64,000 nucleotides of DNA from contig JANVFP010000033.1 of assembly GCA_027919835.1 (NCBI GenBank), forward strand, positions 496,001 to 560,000, given 5' to 3'. Under the pieces are notes generated by a model, which was given only the letters and a program-made list of their open reading frames with translations, did not search any database and was not told the origin of the DNA. Positions 61,541 through 64,000 of this stretch are shown here, in pieces (positions within the stretch are counted from its first letter, which is position 1; every line of letters begins with the position of its first letter). Origin of the DNA: Lentinula raphanica. Taxonomy: Eukaryota > Basidiomycota > Agaricomycetes > Agaricales > Omphalotaceae. A program made the position numbers and the translations under genes.

Positions 61541-63122
61541 AGAGCTCAGTCATGTAAGCGTTCACGACAAGACTTGCTTAGTCATCAGTCAAACTGATCC
61601 TCCACGCTGATTCGTCTGCGAACTTGTTTTTGACTTTTTCAGCGGACCCAATATGCTGCTTTTGCAATGAGCTCGAATCTGATAACATCGAGCAGTGACC
61701 GGCTTCACCGCTATCTGCTGAGTTTTGCTGACTTAGGTCCGAGAGAAAACGCATTCCATCGCGATTTTTTCGCACTTTTAGGAAGTTTACTAGGCAAGTT
61801 TATACTTCATTGCCTCATTCTCTAGTTTCTCAACCATCGTTTTAGAAGTCACCACTCTTATGTACTTCATTTTCTTTCCGCGTACAGATTTTCCTTTACA
61901 AAAAAATCACTCCAAACCGAAATGGTAATGATTGCTTCCGGCGACTCGTCTGTTCATAAATGCACATTTCAACATTTTCTTTGTTTGATGGAAATCCCTC
62001 TGACTGAATGAACTCTGATTTTGACTTCGGAACTTTAATTCCTCTAATTCTCCAGTACTGGACGTCACATTGCCTTCATGCTCAATACTGATACACCCAT
62101 CTTGTTCTATCTGACCGCTGAGCGTCTCTAGCCCCGCATTTACTCAAATGTTACACAACCTTCCTCAATTCACTCATAGAACTTGTGCCATCCTCGTTCT
62201 CCCATCCGATATCACGTCTCAGAGCCGGTTGTGCTGACGTCCTAGGTGAAAATTAGAGCTACGTTTTGGGGTCAGTACTTCACGCATTATCCTGCCCGAT
62301 CGGTATTACATTCTAATGAAGCGGTATCCTCACAGACTATATGTCAGAATCAGAGTAGAGGCCTTGACGGCACTTTGAATCGCGATCTAACTTTCCTTGA
62401 AATCATCCAAATTTGTGCGTATCCTGTGCTGCTGCTCCATTCACACTTTGCATTCGATGTTGTCATATATGCTCTACGTGAGATCGTATACTTGACTATT
62501 GTTATATGATCTTTGATTTGTGAAATGTCAGGGTGCTCTCTTTTCCCCCTGTCATTTGCGCCGAAGGCAGCGACGACATTTAGGCATCATTTAGGCAAAG
62601 TTGTTTGTTCGTGGTCCAAATTTATTGTCAGTATGAACATCCCAAATGGTTTCTTCCGACTATCTGATATATTGGACTTCTGCAGATCGATCTAGGGCAG
62701 AAGATATTCTTGCACACCGTAAAGCCACGTTCAAATGCTTCCCCTTTCGTTGGGTGCACAAGCCTTTCGGACTTCGCCGCCGAAATATATTCTGACAACA
62801 TGCTTGCATTACTTTCGAAGTGCTCGTGAAGGTGAAAGTCTTTTCAGGTTCACCGCGTCTTCATTTAGAGTGCTTTTGTAACTTTCGAATAGTAAAGTTG
62901 GCTACCCGTAAGGAACGGGAGATCCTGTCTTTCGCTACCATGTAAAAAGTAATTATTTGGTAAGCCCCTCGATTCCGCGTTCCCTCTTTGGATGACAGCA
63001 CAAGCGACGGTTCCGGTGTATTTAAGGGCTACTCTTTTCGAACTTTTTTCCTTTAACGCCTCCTGCCCTTGGCTATTCTTCACGCCTCCGCCACAACGCT
63101 TAAACCTAGATCGTCGTTCACA
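61541..63122. other. Long 5' region between PPG1 and the zinc-finger gene
   Basis: A minus frame at 61578-61775 has no ATG near its opening and no domain. The plus strand is pyrimidine-rich in places and may hold a non-coding first exon of the zinc-finger gene. Nothing firm. Confidence 0.45.
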
Positions 63123-64000
63123 ATGCATGGCAACTCGCGCACTTACTCTTACGATGATCAGGGAATCGGGTTTTCGCAAAGCAACACGGCTCATGGTGGC
63201 GCTCATGCTTCCAACTATCCTACATACGCTGAACATATCTATCCTGAGCAGAGTAATAGCCACTACTATGCGTCTGGAAGCCAGACGACTGGCGTAGTTG
63301 CACATGGTGCTATCTCACTTGCAATCTGACGATACCACAAGCTAATCGAGTCGACAATAGGTCATCCCGACCCCCGATACGGACGTTCTACAACGCCTGC
63401 TCCTAGTATGGGACATCGCTATGGAAGACACCCCACAGATCCCAGATACTACCGCTTAGCAGGGGAAATGGCCTCATCGTCATCCCACAGCGTAAATGGA
63501 CCCCCTTCGACCTCGATGTATGGCACGAATCCTTATCCCTCCACTCAAACCCCTCCTAGCCACCGTGATGGATTTATCCCCACTCCTTCAGAAATCGCTC
63601 ATGTTTATGGCAGCTATTCTGGGTCTATGGCAGGCAGCCAACACATGTCCCAGTCACCTTCGACATACTCTACTCCAGGACATCATTCTCGTCATCATCG
63701 TACGGCCTCGACCAGTCCTATATTGAACACGAGTCGGGCCACTACTATACGTTCCTCGCATACACCTGGTCTATCACCCAGCAATGAACGTTTTCCGTGC
63801 GAGATCTGCGGTAAGACCTTCTCTCGGTCTCACGACCGCAAGCGTCATCATGAAACGCAGCACATCGCCAGCCCTGTGCTACATCGCTGCAGGTACTGTC
63901 GCAAGGAGTTTAGCAGGTACGCAAGGGTTTCATTTGTCCTTTTTCAATTTCGAGCTGATTGGTCTTCCAGAGCTGACTCGCTAAAAAGACATCTGGACAA
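63123..64000 (+). CDS. C2H2 zinc-finger protein, cut by the right edge
   Basis: Probable nuclear DNA-binding protein. Exons 63123-63306, 63361-63916 and 63971 to beyond the window give at least 256 residues. The N-terminal 200 residues are Ser/Thr/Pro/Tyr/His-rich and low in complexity. They are followed by FPCEICGKTFSRSHDRKRHH (first finger, C2H2) and a second finger HRCRYCRKEFSR continuing as ADSLKRHLD across the last intron. The first donor was taken at 63307 (GT); the earlier GC at 63296 would also keep the frame. Its upstream region is 1.6 kb, long for this window, as often seen with regulators. Paired fingers near the C-terminus resemble stress or development regulators of the C2H2 class. 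Confidence 0.85.

Noticed and set aside
61578..61775. 65-codon minus frame upstream of PPG1
   Set aside because: Begins at GTG, no domain, lies in the likely PPG1 promoter/5' UTR.

Overview
The window is nuclear DNA of a filamentous basidiomycete, most likely a mushroom-forming agaricomycete. The evidence is dense genes on both strands, about 130 short introns of mostly 48-70 nt with GT..AG borders, many tiny exons, and lineage-typical families (BTB/POZ, PAS-fold, LysM, small secreted proteins, adenylate-reductase-like oxidoreductases, PPG1). No prokaryotic features, rRNA, CRISPR or recognisable tRNA were seen. I rebuilt gene models by hand from frames and splice sites. Coordinates give the CDS span and the evidence field gives exons; every model listed as confident closes to an open reading frame.

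Layout. 1-13.1 kb: a gene-free left edge, then the divergent pair fRMsr / glycolipid transfer protein, a 3.3 kb gap, a LysM-domain protein, and the divergent pair PAS-fold protein / TRM61. 14-23 kb: a secreted Pro-Ala repeat protein, the GPI transamidase subunit PIG-U/GAB1, a secreted beta-propeller protein, and two tandem copies of an unrecognised secreted protein. 23.4-30.4 kb: three head-to-tail copies of a stand-alone thioester-reductase (NAD-binding_4) gene with identical five-exon structure and no adenylation or carrier domain. 32-43 kb: a small secreted protein, ribosome biogenesis factor TSR1, a 3.1 kb gene-poor stretch and a GEF1-type CLC chloride transporter. 43.8-59.9 kb: an unrecognised gene, a BTB/POZ protein, a Cdc11-like septin, an ARL3/ARFRP1 GTPase and V-ATPase c'' (VMA16) sharing 58 bp of 5' DNA, a secreted Gly-Asn repeat protein, a CUE5-like ubiquitin-binding receptor, a SET-domain RKM4-like methyltransferase and a tail-anchored CRAL-TRIO protein. 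60.2-64 kb: phosphatase PPG1 and, cut by the right edge, a C2H2 zinc-finger protein.

Most single-copy genes are housekeeping (tRNA and ribosome modification, GPI anchoring, vacuolar acidification and chloride, Golgi traffic, septin ring). The 14-32 kb block is accessory: secreted proteins, recent tandem duplications and the reductase trio lie together, with a displaced copy of the PIG-U 5' end between the duplicated secreted-protein genes. That block is where I would look for lineage-specific biology.
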